From Actinomycetota bacterium (GTDB lineage: Bacteria; Actinomycetota; Actinomycetes; Nanopelagicales; Nanopelagicaceae): a stretch of DNA of 14,919 bases. The stretch covers positions 1-14,919 of the forward strand of contig CANMCL010000012.1 of NCBI GenBank assembly GCA_947496345.1. Reading direction: 5' to 3'. Shown piece after piece: positions 14,747 to 14,919 of the stretch. Made by a program: the position numbers and the translations under genes. Under the pieces are notes generated by a model that saw nothing but the letters and a program-made list of their open reading frames with translations, was not told where the DNA came from and ran no database searches. How positions within the stretch are numbered: position 1 is the first letter of the stretch; the number at the start of each line of letters is the position of its first letter.

Positions 14747-14919
14747 CTACTCTGCAGAAATTGCTAAGTAACCAGGCTTAACAACTGTTTCAATAATCGC
14801 TAAACGTTCTTCAAATGGGATAAAGGAACTCTTCAGCGCATTTATCGTAACGCGCTGCAAATCTAGAAAACTCCAATTAAATGCGTTGACTAGTTCACTC
14901 ATTTCACGGCTCATTGAAG
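14747..14919 (-). CDS. add: Adenosine deaminase, C-terminal part (runs off the window)
   Basis: On the minus strand the frame is open from the window edge to a TAG at 14747-14749, giving 57 residues. The sequence SMSREMSELVNAFNWSFLDL, followed by QRVTINALKSSFIPFEERL, a short spacer and KPGYLAISAE, matches the C-terminal helices of bacterial adenosine deaminases, with the N-A-x-K-S-S/A-F-I/L-P motif. The active-site metal ligands lie in the missing upstream part and cannot be checked. The enzyme turns (deoxy)adenosine into (deoxy)inosine, the substrate of the PunA encoded at 9005-9835. Its stop is 2 nt from the stop of the convergent ALDH-like gene, so no separate terminator fits between them. 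Confidence 0.85.
   Translation of the reverse strand, partial: SMSREMSELVNAFNWSFLDLQRVTINALKSSFIPFEERLAIIETVVKPGYLAISAE

Noticed and set aside
14738..14748. Palindrome AGTTT-A-AAACT at the pseudo-ALDH/add junction
   Set aside because: A one-base centre cannot form an RNA hairpin loop, and short AT palindromes at stop codons are expected by chance.

Overview
The window looks like a piece of chromosome from a streamlined, low-GC actinobacterium. The order LCP ... purE-purK-birA | accD-accE-maf-accA, followed by punA-pmm, deoC and add, is the order known from high-GC Actinobacteria; from memory, the Mycobacterium tuberculosis genes run roughly Rv3267 to Rv3313. The acyl-CoA carboxylase epsilon subunit is an actinobacterial marker. 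The DNA is nevertheless AT-leaning, with GC in the mid-40s % by eye, and intergenic gaps run from overlaps to 24 bp. That combination suggests a freshwater acI-type lineage (Candidatus Nanopelagicales), which is an inference and not proven here. No tRNA, rRNA, CRISPR, insertion sequence or phage gene was seen, and no gene-free stretch exceeds 24 bp.

Layout. (1) 1-2531, plus strand: the tail of an unrecognised gene, an LCP cell-wall ligase, and UDP-glucose 6-dehydrogenase, which together form a surface-polysaccharide block. (2) 2536-4916, minus strand: birA-purK-purE, giving biotin ligase and the two-step carboxylation of AIR in purine synthesis. (3) 4935-9008, plus strand: accD-accE-maf-accA, an acyl-CoA carboxylase with a nucleotide-sanitising Maf protein inside, all joined by 1-4 nt overlaps. 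(4) 9005-14744, plus strand: punA, a phosphopentomutase/phosphohexomutase, deoC and two aldehyde dehydrogenase (ALDH)-family genes. (5) 14747-14919, minus strand: the C-terminal end of adenosine deaminase, convergent with the ALDH pair.

How the genes fit together. BirA biotinylates the AccA lysine (K536) and is divergently transcribed from accD; the two starts are 18 bp apart and share overlapping -10-like elements. Blocks 4 and 5 read as a purine (deoxy)nucleoside salvage route. Adenosine deaminase makes inosine, PunA releases the base and (deoxy)ribose-1-phosphate, the mutase moves the phosphate to C5, DeoC splits deoxyribose-5-phosphate into glyceraldehyde-3-phosphate and acetaldehyde, and the ALDH pair could oxidise the acetaldehyde.

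The least ordinary item is the ALDH pair. A complete ALDH (477 aa) lacks the usual C-terminal strand. It is abutted by a 290-aa pseudo-ALDH that has lost the catalytic domain but keeps a C-terminal strand resembling the missing one. Together they resemble a two-gene version of the two-domain ALDH16 architecture. A second recurrent theme is TAnnnT placed 6-8 nt before several start codons, suggesting leaderless transcripts.
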